Assembly: GCA_026193755.1 (NCBI GenBank)
Contig: JAPHUI010000025.1
Location: 1-8,700 of the forward strand
Source: Ignavibacteriaceae bacterium
GTDB lineage: Bacteria; Bacteroidota; Ignavibacteria; Ignavibacteriales; Ignavibacteriaceae
Length of the DNA stretch: 8,700 nucleotides
Direction: 5' to 3'
Shown: one piece after another, positions 7,036 to 8,700 of the stretch
Layout of the letters: the number at the start of each line of letters is the position of its first letter
How positions within the stretch are numbered: the first letter of the stretch is position 1
Made by a program: the position numbers and the translations under genes
The notes under the pieces: generated by a model
The model's input: the letters and a program-made list of their open reading frames with translations, nothing else
Told to the model about the DNA's origin: nothing
Databases searched by the model: none

Positions 7036-7272
7036 TTAGCTAAAATTATCTTTTTGCAAGTGAGTCTTAATTCCAGATTCCTTCGAAAATATTGGTAGTA
7101 AGCCATTTTTGTCCGTCGATATCCCAAGTAATTTCTCACAATTGCTGCACATATAGGCGTAGCGAATTCCAATAATAGATTCTATCTCGCAAATCCAGAT
7201 ATCTTTAATATTTTGCCCGCATTGGGGGCAGATGGTTTTAAACGATTCCTTATGTAGCAATTTTGTCATCAT
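7036..7272 (-). CDS. Small zinc-ribbon-like protein, function unknown
   Basis: The 78-residue protein has two cysteine pairs. Counted from the ATG at 7272, CPQC is at 15-18 and CSNC at 42-45, 24 residues apart, as in a treble-clef or zinc-ribbon fold; a fifth Cys lies at 28. The tail after the second pair is polar and lysine-rich. I do not recognise a named family; a regulator, adaptor or RNA/DNA-binding role would be a guess. The start is open: TTG 7275, ATG 7272 and ATG 7269 are consecutive codons. GGAAAG (complement of 7276-7281) lies three bases from 7272 and six from 7269, so 7269 has the better spacing. The TAA at 7036-7038 directly abuts the mnmA stop, so the two convergent genes share no spacer and no visible terminator. 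Confidence 0.68.
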   Translation of the reverse strand: MMTKLLHKESFKTICPQCGQNIKDIWICEIESIIGIRYAYMCSNCEKLLGISTDKNGLLPIFSKESGIKTHLQKDNFS

Positions 7273-7389
7273 CAACTTTCCATAGATACTATTAAGACTC
7301 CTCAGAAACCAAAAATGTTACCTTAAAAATATTTTTTACGAAAATTTAACATGCGCTGCCTTTATACTAACTACCCATTTTTATTAAAC

Positions 7390-7437
7390 AAACAGCAATG
7401 ATGGAAGGAAGAATAAGTTTGAGGATGGATGCTGTTT
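7390..7437 (-). terminator. Possible terminator downstream of the TonB-like gene
   Basis: A perfect 8-bp inverted repeat pairs AAACAGCA (7390-7397) with TGCTGTTT (7430-7437) around a 32-base loop. In the minus direction the stem is followed by TTTAATAAAAA after a GTTT, which is T-rich at first. It lies 22 bases beyond the stop of the TonB-like gene and ahead of the zinc-ribbon gene. The loop is long, so this is a weak call. Confidence 0.4.
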
Positions 7438-7458
7438 ATTTAAAAATTCAACAGATAT

Positions 7459-8064
7459 TTAATTAAAAGTATAAGATTTTTCAACCCAAAATTCAGTTTC
7501 TAATCCATTTTTTATCCCTGGCTCCCATAGGGACTTGTAAACTGCTGAAATTATTTCTTTCAAACAATCCTCACAATCAATTGAATTGAATAAAATTACG
7601 TAATCTGCAACCTTGCCAGACCTATCTATTTTTAATTTTAATTTCAATGAACCGCTGTAATTCCTGTTTCTTTTGTCAGGAAGGACTTCAAGAAGCTGTC
7701 TTGGTGGTCCAGGTTTACCAGCCCAGTTTAATTTATTTACTTCCATAACTTCATTACTTCCTGAAATTTCTTTCTCTTCAATGTTTGCGAAAATTATATT
7801 ATCCAGTATAACCGGTTCATCGATTTCTTCATCCATAAATATTTCAGGAGTCATCGGTTTTTCTGAAATATTCTTATCAGACTGTATTGTAATAGGGATG
7901 TCATCAATGATAAATAGTGGTTCACTAAACTTGATACTTTTGTTGTGAGTTATTTTAGGTGAAAAAAGAAATGCACAAATAATCAATAGCTCACTGAGGA
8001 TAAAACTAATCTTTATATTTCTTGAATAATGCTTATGTTCTTTAAACCTGCTGATCATTTCCAT
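7459..8064 (-). CDS. TonB-like protein with C-terminal TonB domain and CxxC
   Basis: The 201-residue protein has a charged N-terminus, one membrane anchor (about 17-36), a variable acidic middle with few prolines (about 50-110), and a C-terminal domain from about 119. That domain has PPRQLLEVLPDKRNR (120-134), SGSLKLKLKIDRSGKVADYV (137-156) and ends SLWEPGIKNGLETEFWVEK (178-196) with YTFN. The SGxLKLKLxIDxSGKV then W-x-P-G-x-x-x-G layout is that of TonB C-terminal domains, which link inner-membrane energy to outer-membrane transporters. The Pro-rich periplasmic spacer typical of E. coli TonB is replaced by an acidic one. A CxxC pair (C164, C167) sits mid-domain. No ExbB/ExbD is nearby. The start at 8064 overlaps the upstream frame by ten bases; a later ATG at 8058 gives a four-base ATGA stop/start overlap, so either may be used, with translational coupling. 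Confidence 0.75.
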   Translation of the reverse strand: MEMISRFKEHKHYSRNIKISFILSELLIICAFLFSPKITHNKSIKFSEPLFIIDDIPITIQSDKNISEKPMTPEIFMDEEIDEPVILDNIIFANIEEKEISGSNEVMEVNKLNWAGKPGPPRQLLEVLPDKRNRNYSGSLKLKLKIDRSGKVADYVILFNSIDCEDCLKEIISAVYKSLWEPGIKNGLETEFWVEKSYTFN

Positions 8065-8700
8065 CTCAATAACGTTTGTGAATTAACCACACTGCCAACT
8101 GCGAGATCTTCTATTTCAATATTTATTTTGTATTTCCCTTTTTCATATTTACTCATATCTAACTGCAGGTAGACCGGAGTATCTTTTTCATAAGATTGAT
8201 ATTCTGTTGTTAGTGTGAGAGTATTATCATCTTCTCCCAATCCTATAACTCCAAGTAATGAATTAAAAAAGTTTTCTAATCCTGAGTTTTCGTCTATTTT
8301 ACTGATTGTAATCCGCTGTTCAAAATTTGAAATACCTGAATCATCTAAAGACAGATTATAGACTTCGAAATAAATGTAAATCTGATTAATTGTTGAAAAA
8401 GTATTTAATGGATTTGGTAAGAGATTTAGATTTCCTCTTTTGATGGCGAGGTTATTGCTTTCATTAACATCAGATGCTAATATGATATCGCTTATATCCA
8501 GCTTGGTACTATTAAATTTTTTAATCTTTAAATTTGTTCTATTGGCAAAAACACCGTTATCAGCATCTCTGATTATTTCAAATGCCAGTACACCACTATC
8601 AGGTGGCAAATCCACAAACACAGAGTTAATCCTATATTCTTCGAACAAACCTATTTTCAAATCTCTTTTATAGTCTAAATCATTCATGTGTTTTTTCTTC
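8055..8700 (-). CDS. GWxTD-protein-like C-terminal fragment (partial, 5' end outside)
   Basis: The minus-strand frame is open to the right edge (KKKH before the Met at 8687), so I treat the gene as entering from outside; the Met may be internal, and only a weak GAAG precedes it. About 214 residues are visible. Counted from that Met, they include FVDLPPDSGVLAFEII (24-39), KLDISDIILASDVN (62-75), NLLPNPLNTFSTINQIYIYF (88-107) and FEVYNLSL (107-114). The sequence P-P-x-x-G, then S-D-I-x-L-A, then P-N-P with Y-I-Y-F-E-V-Y-N-L, resembles the C-terminal beta-sandwich part of GWxTD proteins of Bacteroidota and relatives, secreted or lipid-anchored proteins of unclear job. The GWxTD motif itself is outside the window, so the assignment is an inference. 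A later segment (DTPVYLQLDMSKYEKGKYKINIEIED, 169-194) repeats the strand-turn style. The end TGA overlaps the start of the TonB-like gene. Confidence 0.6.
   Translation of the reverse strand, partial: KKKHMNDLDYKRDLKIGLFEEYRINSVFVDLPPDSGVLAFEIIRDADNGVFANRTNLKIKKFNSTKLDISDIILASDVNESNNLAIKRGNLNLLPNPLNTFSTINQIYIYFEVYNLSLDDSGISNFEQRITISKIDENSGLENFFNSLLGVIGLGEDDNTLTLTTEYQSYEKDTPVYLQLDMSKYEKGKYKINIEIEDLAVGSVVNSQTLLRWK

Noticed and set aside
7398..7466. 22-codon plus-strand frame starting ATGATGGAAGGAAGA
   Set aside because: It overlaps the hairpin and the end of the TonB-like gene on the other strand, has no recognisable content and is too short to support as a gene.
7673..7948. 91-residue plus-strand frame opposite the TonB-like gene
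   Set aside because: It is a low-complexity Ser/Ile/Leu-rich shadow of the TonB-like gene, whose own frame has recognisable domain motifs.
1..8700. CRISPR array, defence system, prophage or novel multi-gene system
   Set aside because: No regularly spaced repeats, no integrase or nuclease genes and no phage genes are seen. The genes are mostly central metabolism, tRNA modification and envelope proteins, so an undescribed system is not supported here.

Overview
The window is AT-rich bacterial DNA. Gene content and style suggest the Bacteroidota/Chlorobi (FCB) group, most likely an Ignavibacteria-like lineage. The clues are a one-piece pyruvate:ferredoxin oxidoreductase next to a dihydroorotate-dehydrogenase-like gene, a DUF4920-type protein, a TonB-like protein beside what looks like a GWxTD-protein C-terminus, and A-rich leaders with weak or absent Shine-Dalgarno sites on several genes. 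The taxonomic call is an inference; no rRNA or tRNA gene is present to confirm it.

Layout. Positions 1-321 hold the C-terminal end of nifJ (+), followed 30 bases later by a DHOD-like flavoprotein gene (352-1341, +) and a strong hairpin terminator. A membrane-anchored metallophosphoesterase (1513-2655, +) converges on a secreted, probably outer-membrane beta-barrel protein (2730-3614, -), and a nested inverted repeat lies between them. The 397-base gap 3615-4011 holds what looks like a 39-codon relic of an IS1595-type transposase C-terminus (-) and a sigma70-like promoter for the next gene. A lipoprotein gene (4012-4833, +) and a DUF4920-type periplasmic protein gene (4861-5337, +) form a likely operon ended by a clear hairpin terminator. 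A two-TM PH-like membrane protein gene (5458-5970, +) runs three bases before mnmA (5974-7035, +). mnmA abuts, stop to stop, a small zinc-ribbon-like gene on the other strand (7036-7272, -). The window ends with a minus-strand pair, a GWxTD-like C-terminal fragment running off the right edge and a TonB-C-domain protein, whose reading frames overlap.

How the genes relate. nifJ and the DHOD-like gene belong to central redox metabolism (pyruvate/acetyl-CoA with ferredoxin). mnmA is tRNA modification housekeeping. Most of the rest are cell-envelope proteins: a lipoprotein, the DUF4920 protein, a beta-barrel candidate, a TonB-like protein, a membrane phosphoesterase and a PH-like membrane protein. 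I see no CRISPR array, defence island, prophage or complete mobile element. The window reads as mostly ordinary chromosome. The points most worth a second look are the DHOD-like protein lacking the usual catalytic motif, the transposase relic, the CxxC-bearing TonB-like protein coupled to a GWxTD-like gene, and the lipoprotein/DUF4920 pair.
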